Assembly (NCBI GenBank): GCA_964595655.1
Contig: CAZQQV010000002.1
Span: 1 to 54,875 of the forward strand
Direction of reading: 5' to 3'
Origin: Caldimicrobium sp964595655
GTDB lineage: Bacteria > Desulfobacterota > Thermodesulfobacteria > Thermodesulfobacteriales > Thermodesulfobacteriaceae
Length of the DNA stretch: 54,875 bases
The notes under the pieces: model-generated
The model's database searches: none
What the model was told of the DNA's origin: nothing
What the model saw: the letters and a program-made list of their open reading frames with translations, nothing else
Program-made: the position numbers and the translations under genes
In this document: positions 24,552-33,997 of the stretch, in pieces
Position numbering within the stretch: the stretch's first letter is position 1
How the letters are laid out: each line of letters begins with the position of its first letter

Positions 24552-26345
24552 CTAATTTCCTTGCAAAAGCAGTTTAAATTTTTCACTGTCTATGGTTTCC
24601 TCTTCAAGAAGAGTTTTAGCAACCAGATGAAGTTTATCTATATAAGTCTGAAGAATTCTTTTGGCCTCCTCATAGCATTTATTAATAATTTCCCTTGTTT
24701 CCATATCAATTATTTTCGCAGTCTCTTCTGAATAATCTTTGATTTGGAAAATTTCCTTTCCAAGAAAGATGGGTTCATCGCTTTTTCCGTAGGTGAGTGG
24801 CCCTAAATACTTACTCATTCCAAATTCACAAATCATTTTTCTTGCAATTTGGGTTGCCCTCTTTAAATCATCTCTTGCCCCTGTGCTTAACTTTTGAAAG
24901 ACTAATTCTTCACTTACTCTACCTCCAAGAAGAACTGTAATTTTTTTGAGAAGATATTCCTCAGTATAAATATGTCTATCATCAAGGGGCAATTGCTGAG
25001 TTATACCCAAGGCCTGACCCCTTGGAATTATACTTATCTTGTGAACAGGATCAGGATCTGGAAGATAATGTGCAACAAGGGCATGACCTGCCTCGTGATA
25101 GGCAATTATTTTCCTCTCTTCTTCACTTAAAGCCATTCCTTTTCTTTCTTTGCCCATAAGAATTTTATCTTTGGCCTCTTCAATATCCTCCATTTCGATG
25201 AATTCTTTACCCTTCTTTGCTGCAATAAGAGCTGCCTCATTCATCATATTTTCAAGGTTTGCCCCTGTGAATCCGGGTGTACTTTTCGCTATAGCCTTTA
25301 AGTCTACCTCTGGAGAAAGTTTGAATTTTTGGGCATAAAGCCTAAGAATTGCTTCTCTTCCGTGAAGATCAGGAGGTGGAACTACCACTTGTCTATCAAA
25401 TCTCCCTGGTCTTAGAAGGGCAGGGTCAAGAATATCGGGTCTGTTAGTTGCAGCAAGAACAACTATTCCTTCAGCTGTGTCAAATCCATCCATTTCAACA
25501 AGAAGTTGATTTAAGGTCTGTTCTCTTTCATCATGACCACCCCCAAGCCCAGCCCCTCTCATTCTTCCTACCGCATCAATTTCATCAATAAAAATTATAC
25601 AGGGAGCATGAGCTTTAGCCTGGGCAAAAAGATCCCTCACCCGGGCTGCCCCAACACCCACAAACATTTCTACAAAATCAGATCCACTTATACTGAAAAA
25701 GGGAACCCCTGCTTCACCTGCAATGGCTTTGGCAAGAAGGGTTTTTCCGGTTCCCGGTGGCCCAACCAAAAGAATACCCTTAGGGATGCGGGCCCCAAGT
25801 CTCGTGAATTTCTGAGGATTCTTTAAAAATTCTACCACCTCCTGTAATTCCTCTTTTGCCTCTTCAACACCTGCAACATCTTTAAAGGTAACCTTGGTCT
25901 CTCCCTCTTTGATTAATCTTGCCCGAGACTTGGCAAAAGAAAAAGGTTTATTGCTTGGCTGAACTTGCCTTAAAAAAAGAACCCATAGAAAAATCAAAAC
26001 AATAAAAGGCAACCAGGAGATCAAAAAATTGGTAACCCAATTGTTTTGATTTTCAGGTCTTACATTTATTTTTATGTTTTGCTTCTTTAAAAGGGCTAAA
26101 AGGTCTCTATCTTCTGGGAGAATGTAAGTGGTAAATTCCTTACCGTTCATTAATTTTCCATAAACCTTTTTCCCTTCAATGGTAACCTCATGAATCTCCC
26201 CTTTCTCTACCTTTTCAATGAACTCCGTATAAGAAATATTTTGAGTTGAATAAAAACCTGAAGTGGTAAAGAAAAAGTTATATATAAGTAAAATCAGGGC
26301 CCCAAGGAGGACCCAAAGAATTAAACCTTTAGCGATATTTTTCAT
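24552..26345 (-). CDS. ftsH: ATP-dependent zinc metalloprotease FtsH
   Basis: Membrane AAA protease for quality control and LpxC-type regulation. Two helices (about 7-26 and 108-126) enclose a small periplasmic domain. Walker A is GPPGTGKT (195-202), Walker B is IIFIDEID, the second region of homology is NRPDILDPALLRPGRFDR, and the zinc site is HEAGH (417-421). 597 residues. It begins 89 nt after tilS and may have its own promoter, but none is obvious. Confidence 0.97.
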   Translation of the reverse strand: MKNIAKGLILWVLLGALILLIYNFFFTTSGFYSTQNISYTEFIEKVEKGEIHEVTIEGKKVYGKLMNGKEFTTYILPEDRDLLALLKKQNIKINVRPENQNNWVTNFLISWLPFIVLIFLWVLFLRQVQPSNKPFSFAKSRARLIKEGETKVTFKDVAGVEEAKEELQEVVEFLKNPQKFTRLGARIPKGILLVGPPGTGKTLLAKAIAGEAGVPFFSISGSDFVEMFVGVGAARVRDLFAQAKAHAPCIIFIDEIDAVGRMRGAGLGGGHDEREQTLNQLLVEMDGFDTAEGIVVLAATNRPDILDPALLRPGRFDRQVVVPPPDLHGREAILRLYAQKFKLSPEVDLKAIAKSTPGFTGANLENMMNEAALIAAKKGKEFIEMEDIEEAKDKILMGKERKGMALSEEERKIIAYHEAGHALVAHYLPDPDPVHKISIIPRGQALGITQQLPLDDRHIYTEEYLLKKITVLLGGRVSEELVFQKLSTGARDDLKRATQIARKMICEFGMSKYLGPLTYGKSDEPIFLGKEIFQIKDYSEETAKIIDMETREIINKCYEEAKRILQTYIDKLHLVAKTLLEEETIDSEKFKLLLQGN

Positions 26346-26434
26346 CTATGAAACCTCCCATTTTGCAGCATTTCTGAAAATAAATTTATTACAACTTTCT
26401 TTAAATTCAATGTGGTTTAGAGATTAGTAATCCA

Positions 26435-27796
26435 TTAATCCATTAATTGGAAAAGCCAGACTTTTTCAGTCTCCTCCCTTACTAAGTAATTTGGATGGGT
26501 ATATACATTCCACACTCCTATAATAGTTCCATCTTTTTCAATAACTGGGAGCTGATCTCTTAAGTAAGAAGGTATTCTCTTTTCTTGCAATAGTTTTTTA
26601 AGTTTCTTATGCCCAACGCCTGGAAAATATATTCTATCTCCGGGTCTCCTTTTTCTTATCAAAAAGGGAAGTTTTAAGTGATCTCCTGAAATTTGAAAAT
26701 TTTTAGAATCCTTCATAGGAGTTTCCTCTTTATTAATGAGGGTAATTTTTATTTTTCCTATGGGTAATTCATAAAAACCTTCCTGGCTGATAAGAATTTC
26801 GTAATAGGGAATGGTAAAGACCTTCTGGGTGAATCTGAGATATCCAGGGCCTCGATAGGCAAGAAACTTTCCTGGAAGATAGACAGGGCCCTTGGCTTGT
26901 TTCATCACAAGATTATCAAGAGAAAATAAATGTCGTGAAGTAATGCGAAAAAGAGGGATCCCAGCCTCTTTAAAGGCCAAAAAATATACCCGTCTTCTTA
27001 TAACAGAGGGTAATTTTTTGAGTTCTGAAATTTGCAAAATCAAATCATCTTCCCAGAATTTTTTAATATTCTGATAACTTTGGATAGCAAGTTTTTCTAT
27101 AAGCTCCTCCTCTTCACTTATTATTAAAACCGTTCTTTTCAGAGTTTCCCTGATTTTTGGATTAAAATGTTTCTCTAAAAAGGGAATGAGAAGCTGTCTT
27201 ACCTTGTTTCTTAAAAAACGAAGATCCTGATTGGTTGGATCCTCACGCCAACTTAAGCCTCTCTCTAAAGCAAAGTCCTTTATTTCCTCTTTACTCACAA
27301 ATAAGAGAGGACGAACAATGAGATCCTCTCTAATAATAGGAATACCTGCAAGACCTCTTTTCCCAGTGCCTTTTATAAGTTTTAAGAAAACCTCCTCGAT
27401 GAGATCATCAAGATGATGGGCAAGGGCAATTTTGTGAAAATCGTATTTTTTAGCAAGGTTATACCAAAGATTATACCTTAATTCTCTTCCTGCCATTTCT
27501 AAACTTAAGCCTTCTCTTTTGGCATAGAGAGAGACAGGTGCAGCTGTGTAAAAGAAGGGAATTTTTTTTTCTTTACAAATTTGATAAACAAAGAGGGCAT
27601 CAAGATGGGAATTTTTACGGATTTTATGATCATAATGGGAGACAAAAAGTTTTATTTCAAACTCCCTTTGAAGAAGATAAAGGGTCTCTAAAAGAGTTAT
27701 AGAATCTAATCCCGCTGAAACAGCAACTAAGACCCTATCCCCTTTGCGAAATAAATTATATTCCTCTATAACTTTTTTAATTTTTTTCAGAAACAA
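26435..27796 (-). CDS. tilS: tRNA(Ile)-lysidine synthase
   Basis: Modifies C34 of tRNA-Ile(CAU) to lysidine. The PP-loop reads VSAGLDSITLLE rather than SGGxDS, a conservative variant. LAHHLDDLIEEVFLKLIKGTG, GLAGIPI, REDPTN and the C-terminal TilS domain (IRKRRPGDRIYFPGVGHKKLKKLLQEK) are clear. 453 residues. Its start overlaps the preceding unknown gene by 20 nt. Confidence 0.95.
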   Translation of the reverse strand: MFLKKIKKVIEEYNLFRKGDRVLVAVSAGLDSITLLETLYLLQREFEIKLFVSHYDHKIRKNSHLDALFVYQICKEKKIPFFYTAAPVSLYAKREGLSLEMAGRELRYNLWYNLAKKYDFHKIALAHHLDDLIEEVFLKLIKGTGKRGLAGIPIIREDLIVRPLLFVSKEEIKDFALERGLSWREDPTNQDLRFLRNKVRQLLIPFLEKHFNPKIRETLKRTVLIISEEEELIEKLAIQSYQNIKKFWEDDLILQISELKKLPSVIRRRVYFLAFKEAGIPLFRITSRHLFSLDNLVMKQAKGPVYLPGKFLAYRGPGYLRFTQKVFTIPYYEILISQEGFYELPIGKIKITLINKEETPMKDSKNFQISGDHLKLPFLIRKRRPGDRIYFPGVGHKKLKKLLQEKRIPSYLRDQLPVIEKDGTIIGVWNVYTHPNYLVREETEKVWLFQLMD

Positions 27797-28523
27797 GTTT
27801 TAGCAATTCCTTTGCGGCTTTTTGGTGATTCTCAAAGGCCTTTTTTGCCAGCTGAAGAAGAGAATATTTAATTGTAGTTGGGGCTACAGGAGGATTGTAA
27901 ACCTCAAACAATTGTGATGGAGGCTTAGGAATATCAATCTTAAGTTTTTCTGAAAGGGATTTATACAACTCATCTTTACTTTCTGGTGTTGCAATTTCTG
28001 GAATCCCTCCCTCAAGCCTCTCAAAAAAACCTAAAATGGAAGAAAGGTCATAACGCTTGTAAAAATTTTCTGTTTTTTCTTTTAATATCGTATATTCTTG
28101 TTCAAATTCCTGTAAAGTATTTATATAATTTTGATAAGCTTTGTAAAGATTTTCGTAAATTTTCAAAAATAATTTTACAAAGCGAGATTTAGAAGTTAAT
28201 CCAAAGGGAACATTTTTAATTTCTGAAAACACCTTTCTTTTTATATTTGAAGATTCAAGTATTTCTGGAGAATAACAGGCTTTTAAAGGAAATCTGGTGA
28301 TGTTTTCAAATTCATCAATAAGGGATTCTTCTTTAAGCATAAAAACTAGCTGACAGATACTAAGAATTAATTTTTCTTCCTTCTTGGCTAATTCTTTTTT
28401 GAGATCTTTAAGAAAGTCCTCCCAGGTTTTTTCAAGGGCTACCTTTTCTGAAAAATAGGCTTGAGCTAATTCCCTTTTAATTTCTATAGAAAGCCCCTCT
28501 GAAAGCTCTTCCCATTCACTCAT
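27777..28523 (-). CDS. Conserved-looking protein of unknown function
   Basis: 248 residues, largely alpha-helical and charged, with no signal peptide or membrane helix and no motif I recognise. There is coiled-coil-like sequence around residues 120-170. A Pro-rich segment (KPPSQLFEVYNPPVAPTT) precedes a C-terminal helix. It overlaps fapA upstream by 4 nt and tilS downstream by 20 nt, so it is translated. Position after the pilus/fapA genes hints at an envelope or motility role, but no function can be assigned. Confidence 0.8.
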   Translation of the reverse strand: MSEWEELSEGLSIEIKRELAQAYFSEKVALEKTWEDFLKDLKKELAKKEEKLILSICQLVFMLKEESLIDEFENITRFPLKACYSPEILESSNIKRKVFSEIKNVPFGLTSKSRFVKLFLKIYENLYKAYQNYINTLQEFEQEYTILKEKTENFYKRYDLSSILGFFERLEGGIPEIATPESKDELYKSLSEKLKIDIPKPPSQLFEVYNPPVAPTTIKYSLLQLAKKAFENHQKAAKELLKLVSEKN

Positions 28524-29959
28524 TTTTCCCCTCTGGTTTTAATGGTAATATCTTCAAGATAAAATTCTACAGGGCCGGAAATCTCATTAGAAACGGTGTA
28601 AGTTACATCAGCTATTTGAATTATTACATTAGGATAGACCTTTTGCAAGACTTTGACAGTCCTTGTTCTTAGGTCTTTTAAATTTTCTCTATAACCTTTA
28701 AGAGTTTCCTTTAGGGTTTCTAATTTAGTTTTTATTTTATTTTTTTCTTCAATTAATTTTTTTAAAATTTTTTCATGTTTTTCTGAGAATCTTCCTTCTT
28801 TTTTAATTTTTTCTGCAAGCTCTATTCCCCTAAGGATTTTATTTAAGGTTTCCTTATAAATTTCTTCTTCCTCCAATTTTTTTAAGTAATTTTCCACAAT
28901 TTCTGGTAAATAGCCTGCAGAAATTTCAGTTTTTGTTTGGGCAGGATTCCCTAAAATTTTTGCTTTAATATCTCCAGAAGCGCAAACTTTTCCTCCATAA
29001 ATTAATCCCTTTCCCTCAAGAACTTCCAAATTTCCCTTAACCTTGGTTTGAGTAAATACTAAATAATCCTTCACAAAAAGAACACCTTCTACATTTAATT
29101 TACAATGTTCTGCTCCTTTTAAATAGGCCTCTCCTATAACTTCAACATTAGTGTCTTCCCCTCTAAGAATACCATCACAAAAAAGTTTGCCCTCTACCTT
29201 AAGGGTAACTTTATTTTCCGTTGACCCTTTAAGTTCAAGAACTCCTTTACATTCCACTTTAAAACCATATTTTATATCTCCCTGAATAATTAGCTTTTCT
29301 CCAATAAAATGAATATTACCTACAGAAAAGTCCACATCCCCCTTAAGAACATATTCTGGAAGGATTTCAATTTTCCCCTTATCATAAACAACAACTCCTG
29401 CAATTTTAGCCCTTATTAAATTTTCCTTTTCATCGAGAAAGACATTTTCTCCCAATTCAAAGCTCTTTTCTTCTTTTAAGGGGGGAGGATCTATCACATC
29501 TCCCCAAATATTTAATCCAGGTGTAGGAGGAATGGAAGGGTGCCATTTAGCAATAGGTTCACCTTGAGTGGCACAAATTATTTTCTGAAATTTTTCCCGT
29601 AAATCTTCTGCTTCCTCTTCTGATACTTCAGGGAGTTCTTCAAGTTTAGCAAAAAGTTTTAAAAATTTAGGAAGAAATTCAATTCTTTCTGGAAGACCCT
29701 CTTTTGGAAGCTTGGCCTTAGCCACAATTACTTTTCCATCTATAACTTCTGGCTGATCAAGGACCAGTTGAATCCCATTCTTTCTAAGACATTCTTTTAT
29801 ATCTTTCCAGTTTTCTTCAAATTTTTTTTTGACCTCTTCATCTAAAAGGGGGTCTTCAAGATAAACATAAAGATCATCTGAAGAGACTTTAAATAAAAAT
29901 TCGCAACAAATTATACCAACTTCTTTTGCTTCCCTTCGGTCAACTATTTTTTCTTCCAA
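28520..29959 (-). CDS. FapA/DUF342-family protein
   Basis: A 479-residue protein. The N-terminal part includes the FapA segment GEPIAKWHPSIPPTPGLNIWGD, followed by a stretch of repeated beta-strand hexapeptide-like sequence (roughly 180-350: GDVDFSVGNIHF, IIQGDIKYGFKVEC, and similar) and a C-terminal coiled coil (about 360-440). Members have been called flagellar assembly protein A, and related proteins influence polymer and pilus-associated processes. No flagellar gene is nearby; it lies between plsY and an unknown gene in the pil gene run. It overlaps plsY by 16 nt. Confidence 0.82.
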   Translation of the reverse strand: MEEKIVDRREAKEVGIICCEFLFKVSSDDLYVYLEDPLLDEEVKKKFEENWKDIKECLRKNGIQLVLDQPEVIDGKVIVAKAKLPKEGLPERIEFLPKFLKLFAKLEELPEVSEEEAEDLREKFQKIICATQGEPIAKWHPSIPPTPGLNIWGDVIDPPPLKEEKSFELGENVFLDEKENLIRAKIAGVVVYDKGKIEILPEYVLKGDVDFSVGNIHFIGEKLIIQGDIKYGFKVECKGVLELKGSTENKVTLKVEGKLFCDGILRGEDTNVEVIGEAYLKGAEHCKLNVEGVLFVKDYLVFTQTKVKGNLEVLEGKGLIYGGKVCASGDIKAKILGNPAQTKTEISAGYLPEIVENYLKKLEEEEIYKETLNKILRGIELAEKIKKEGRFSEKHEKILKKLIEEKNKIKTKLETLKETLKGYRENLKDLRTRTVKVLQKVYPNVIIQIADVTYTVSNEISGPVEFYLEDITIKTRGEK

Positions 29960-30546
29960 GTCTTTTCTTCACCCCTTATAAGCCTTTTGATATTGTCTTT
30001 GTGTTTAATCCAAATTATGATTGCAAGAAGAATTCCACAATATACATATTCGGAGGGATACCGAAAAAGATAAATAAAGAGAGGTAAAAGGGCGGTTGTT
30101 AAAAGTGACCCCACTGAGACATAATTGGTTATATATACAGCTAAAGCAAAAATTAAAAGGGCTGGAATTAGGGCCTTGGGAGTGAGAATTAAGAAAGTTC
30201 CAATGGTCGTAGCAACTCCTTTTCCTCCCTTAAATTTTAAAAAAATGGAAAAAATATGCCCCGATACTGCAAAAAAGGCGCACCCGGCATATAAAAAGGG
30301 CGCTTCTTGAAAGTCATAAGAACTTAAGAATCTAACTAAATATAAAGCTAAGATTCCCTTTCCTGCATCCCCTAGAAAGGTAAGAATTCCCCATTTTTTT
30401 CCAAGAAGTCTTGCTACATTGGTAGCACCAGGATTTTTACTGCCTTCCTTTCTTGGATCAACTCCCTGGGGAAGGGCAATAACTAAAGCAAAGGGTATGG
30501 AACCAAATATATAAGCTAATAAAAAGTAAAATAAAAATTCAAGCAC
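29944..30546 (-). CDS. plsY: Acyl-phosphate glycerol-3-phosphate acyltransferase PlsY
   Basis: Membrane enzyme making lysophosphatidic acid from acyl-phosphate. Five hydrophobic segments and the three active-site loops are visible: GSIPFALVIA, DPRKEGSKNPGATNVAR, and KFKGGKGVATTIG, plus IKHKDNIKRLIRGEE at the end. 200 residues is standard. It starts 8 nt after pilQ. Confidence 0.95.
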   Translation of the reverse strand: MLEFLFYFLLAYIFGSIPFALVIALPQGVDPRKEGSKNPGATNVARLLGKKWGILTFLGDAGKGILALYLVRFLSSYDFQEAPFLYAGCAFFAVSGHIFSIFLKFKGGKGVATTIGTFLILTPKALIPALLIFALAVYITNYVSVGSLLTTALLPLFIYLFRYPSEYVYCGILLAIIIWIKHKDNIKRLIRGEEKTWKKK

Positions 30547-30554
30547 TGCAATTT

Positions 30555-32366
30555 TTAATAATCTACCCCTGGAATTTCTACTGAAACCACTTTTGGAGTA
30601 ATAAAAACCATTAGTTCAGTTTTGGAAAGATTTTTTTCTCGTCTTTTAAAAAGTTCTCCAACACCTGGAACATTGGATAATCCAGGAACAGTATCTAAAC
30701 TATCTCCGATATCATCAGTTTTGATGCCGCCAATAACTAAGGTTTCTCCTGTATTAATTAATACTCTTGTTTTAGCATATCTTGTTAAAAGCGCAGGCAC
30801 ATTATTTACCACTCTTCCCCAATCGGGAGTGCTTTTTTCAACTTCTATATCAAGGTTGATTCTATTATCTGGAGTTACATGAGGGGTAACTTTAAGTCTT
30901 AATACCGCATCTATAAATTGTGTGGTTGCCACTCCATATTGGGTCAGTTGAAGATAAGGAATCTTATAACCTTGCTTAATTTCAGCATCCTGATTATCAA
31001 GAGTTAAAATTTTGGGTCTTGCAAAAATTCTTGCAACTCCTTTTTGTTCAAGGGCTGAAAGCTCAGCATCGAGAAGAAGAACACTTTTTCCAATATGACC
31101 AAAGGCAAAGCCAATGTTTGTTGTCCCAGCAGTTCCAAGATCGACAAGATAGCCAGCAGGGAATCCTACACTTACAGTTGAATTTCCTGGTCCATATCCT
31201 CCAGGATAGGTATAGCTTGGAGTGCCCGTTGTAATGGATGGGGTTTTACCCACTCCCAAGATGGTGTGTTCTGAACCTTTAAAGGCCGCCCCTCCCCATC
31301 TAATTCCAAGTCTATGCGCATAGGTATCCTGAATTTCCACTATTCTTGCCTCAATTAAAACCTGCTTAGTAGGTTTGTCCACTTCCTTGATTATTTTCTC
31401 AATCTCAGCTAAATTTTTTTCAGTATCCTTAACGATGATTATATTGGAATTTGGCTCAAAGGTGATTTTTCCATCTCCTGTAACTATTTCTTTAATTTTG
31501 CTTACAATAATATCTCCTTTTACATATTTAAGTTGAAAGGTTTTTGTAATAAGTGGGCCTCTTTCTTGAATATCCTTAAGTGAGGTTAGGTAATCTTTAT
31601 ATTTATCTTTTTCTGCTTTTAATTCATCGAAAGTTGCAATGCGAATAACATTACCAAGTTTAACCATGGCAAGCCCATGATTAGCTAAAATAATGTCAAG
31701 GAGTTGATCCCATGGGACCTGTTTAACCTTGAGGGTAATAGTTCCCTTGACTTTATCACTAACGACAATATTTATATTTCCAACTTCGGCAAGTAACCGA
31801 AAAACTGCATGCAGATCCGCCTCCTGAAAGTCAATAGATACCGGTTGACCTGTATATTTTTTGGTGAAGGGCAATTTAATATCTGTAGTAGCCATTGGAT
31901 ATGTGTATTCGGGTAAGGGTAAGGTATCCTCGTAAGACTTGATAATTTTATCTCCTATTATTTGGGCCATAACTGGTTTTTTTAGATCTTCCCAAATAAA
32001 ATCAAGTACAAGTTTGTTTTCGTATGCTGAGATTTTAAAATGAAAATTTTTGTATGTTTTTAATTCTAATATTAATTTATTTTTTTCATAGGAGATATTA
32101 AATTCTTTTATTATATCCTTTGGAAGATTTTTTAACCAGTTGGTTTCTTTAATAGTAACATCATAAAAGAGAATAGTAAGAGTATTTTCTGTGGCATTGA
32201 TATCGTATTTTGGCTTAAACTCAAAATCGAAAATTAAACTGTTTGTAGGTTCCTTTAAGTAATATACTTGTTTCAGCACATTTTGAGGTGTGGCACTAAA
32301 AGCTAAATTGATCGCAAATAGAAAAACTATGATTGTTAAGATAGGAATAATTTTATACTTTTTCAT
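30555..32366 (-). CDS. pilQ: Type IV pilus secretin PilQ
   Basis: Outer-membrane channel for the pilus. An N-terminal signal peptide (cleavage likely after AFS, residue ~24) is followed by an AMIN-like region, then an STN/N0 domain (VSIDFQEADLHAVFRLLAE), N1 domain, and the secretin core ending LVIGGIKTDDIGDSLDTVPGLS and ELMVFITPKVV. 603 residues, on the small side for PilQ, in line with a single AMIN domain. Last member of the pilMNOPQ order. Confidence 0.93.
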   Translation of the reverse strand: MKKYKIIPILTIIVFLFAINLAFSATPQNVLKQVYYLKEPTNSLIFDFEFKPKYDINATENTLTILFYDVTIKETNWLKNLPKDIIKEFNISYEKNKLILELKTYKNFHFKISAYENKLVLDFIWEDLKKPVMAQIIGDKIIKSYEDTLPLPEYTYPMATTDIKLPFTKKYTGQPVSIDFQEADLHAVFRLLAEVGNINIVVSDKVKGTITLKVKQVPWDQLLDIILANHGLAMVKLGNVIRIATFDELKAEKDKYKDYLTSLKDIQERGPLITKTFQLKYVKGDIIVSKIKEIVTGDGKITFEPNSNIIIVKDTEKNLAEIEKIIKEVDKPTKQVLIEARIVEIQDTYAHRLGIRWGGAAFKGSEHTILGVGKTPSITTGTPSYTYPGGYGPGNSTVSVGFPAGYLVDLGTAGTTNIGFAFGHIGKSVLLLDAELSALEQKGVARIFARPKILTLDNQDAEIKQGYKIPYLQLTQYGVATTQFIDAVLRLKVTPHVTPDNRINLDIEVEKSTPDWGRVVNNVPALLTRYAKTRVLINTGETLVIGGIKTDDIGDSLDTVPGLSNVPGVGELFKRREKNLSKTELMVFITPKVVSVEIPGVDY

Positions 32367-32831
32367 CTATTGCCTCTCCTCTTTTAAATATATTTTTCTT
32401 GTGTTTTTTATTTTTTGTCCAAAGATATTTTCACTTACTTCTTCTATAACAATATAATTATTTCCAATTTCTTTAATAGTTGATTCACCCAGTTTATCTC
32501 CCTCTTTAACAATGTAGCCCTTTTTGGTAGGATCCTGAAGGAGAGCTATTTTTTTATTTTTAGCTTTTACAATTCCAACAAGTTCAACAGGTATAGCGGT
32601 TTCTTTTTTAGCTAAAACCTGATAAGTTCTTGGTGTAATAAAAGGATTTTTAAGTGAATTAATATCAATAGAATAAGATTTTTTATTTATTTCTTCTTTC
32701 CATTTTTCAAGCTCTGTATCTTTTATTACTGGAGATGGTATAGTGGGTTTTTTAATAATCTCTTCTTTTTTTTCTTTACAACTTGTCAATAACAATAAAC
32801 TAAAAATGAGAAATAATAATCTCAATTTCAT
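32367..32831 (-). CDS. pilP: Type IV pilus assembly lipoprotein PilP
   Basis: Short lipoprotein with lipobox LLTSC (Cys18). The C-terminal beta domain contains ELVGIVKAKNKKIALLQDPTKKGYIVKEGD, typical of PilP, which connects the inner-membrane PilNO complex to PilQ. 154 residues. It overlaps pilO by 4 nt and ends exactly before pilQ. Confidence 0.88.
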   Translation of the reverse strand: MKLRLLFLIFSLLLLTSCKEKKEEIIKKPTIPSPVIKDTELEKWKEEINKKSYSIDINSLKNPFITPRTYQVLAKKETAIPVELVGIVKAKNKKIALLQDPTKKGYIVKEGDKLGESTIKEIGNNYIVIEEVSENIFGQKIKNTRKIYLKEERQ

Positions 32832-33445
32832 TTTTTAACCTGAGTTTGATTTGAGGTTTCTCCTGTATACTTATAAGTAATAAAGCTACTTTTAACAATC
32901 AATTTATCCTCTTTTTGCTGTGGTAAAACTTCAATATTGTTCAATGTAACAAGTCGTGAAAGATTTTCAACTTCATTTAAAAATTTAATAATATCATAAA
33001 AATAGCCTTTAAATTCTATCTCAAAAGGGATAATATTATAATAATCCCTTTTTTCTTCTTGGTAAGGAGTAAATTTTAATATCTCAAGTTTATGTTTTCT
33101 TGCTAATTCAGAGACAGTTTTAAGTAATTGGGGAATTTCTTTTTCTGTTGGTAAAATATTTTTTATTTCTTCCAAAAATTTTTTTCTTCTTTCAACCTCT
33201 GTTTCAATTATTTTTTCTCGTTTAACGAAAGATTCAAGCTTTGCCAATTCAAGTTCAATTTTTTTTATATCCTCTTTGATTAAATTAATTTTTTTTGTTG
33301 TTGGTATATAGTAAAACTTATAATAAATAAAAAGGGGCAAAATAATTGTTATTAACACAATTAATATCTTTTCTCTTTTTGTACTTGTTTCTTCCCAGGA
33401 ATAGATTTTTTCTTTTATATTATCGAGTTTTTCCTTTAAGGACAT
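32828..33445 (-). CDS. pilO: Type IV pilus inner-membrane protein PilO
   Basis: 205 residues with one N-terminal membrane helix (about 26-46), a periplasmic coiled coil (about 50-105) and a ferredoxin-like domain ending around IEFKGYFYDIIKFLNEVENL. Pairs with PilN. Assignment depends on both the architecture and its place between pilN and pilP. Confidence 0.88.
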   Translation of the reverse strand: MSLKEKLDNIKEKIYSWEETSTKREKILIVLITIILPLFIYYKFYYIPTTKKINLIKEDIKKIELELAKLESFVKREKIIETEVERRKKFLEEIKNILPTEKEIPQLLKTVSELARKHKLEILKFTPYQEEKRDYYNIIPFEIEFKGYFYDIIKFLNEVENLSRLVTLNNIEVLPQQKEDKLIVKSSFITYKYTGETSNQTQVKK

Positions 33446-33994
33446 TTAAAATTTTACCTCCATCTCAAATTCAACAAGTTTAAAATCTCCCATGCCTTTT
33501 TGATAGGCAGTTTTTAAATTAACATTTTTGATAATTTCTTTTTTACTTTCAAGAGACTGCATGTAAAAAGCTAAGAACTCCATATCTAAGCTAATACCTT
33601 TTAGGTATGCGCTATCATTTTGTATTTTTAAATTAGATAACATCAATTTTTCAGGTTGAATTTCTTTAATTACTTCAGCTAAATATTTTAAATTTTTTCC
33701 TTGATTTCTTTTAAGATTTACGATCGTTTCTATTCTTTTTTTAACTTCTTCATTTTCCCTTTCAAGTTCCTTTACTTTTTTGGTAATATTTTTATATTTG
33801 TTTAGTAATAATTGTTTTTCATTTTTTTCTTTTTCTAAGGTTTTAATTTTAGAATAGTTATTGTAAGTAACTGAAATTAAAGTTATAACTAAAAATGATA
33901 AAATTATAAAATAAATTTTTACAAAAGTAAAAGGCCTAGTTTCGGGCTTTACTTCAGCAACTCTTTTTGGTAATAAATTAAATTTTAATATCAT
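33446..33994 (-). CDS. pilN: Type IV pilus inner-membrane protein PilN
   Basis: 182 residues. The cytoplasmic N-terminus MILKFNLLPKRV contains the conserved INLLP-like motif (here FNLLP) that binds PilM. One helix (about 28-45), a coiled coil and a small periplasmic domain follow. It is directly followed by pilO. Confidence 0.88.
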   Translation of the reverse strand: MILKFNLLPKRVAEVKPETRPFTFVKIYFIILSFLVITLISVTYNNYSKIKTLEKEKNEKQLLLNKYKNITKKVKELERENEEVKKRIETIVNLKRNQGKNLKYLAEVIKEIQPEKLMLSNLKIQNDSAYLKGISLDMEFLAFYMQSLESKKEIIKNVNLKTAYQKGMGDFKLVEFEMEVKF

Positions 33995-33997
33995 GGC

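Noticed and set aside
26428..26450. Short tandem ATTAATGG repeat at the end of tilS
   Set aside because: Only about two 8-bp units spanning a stop codon; too short to be more than local slippage.
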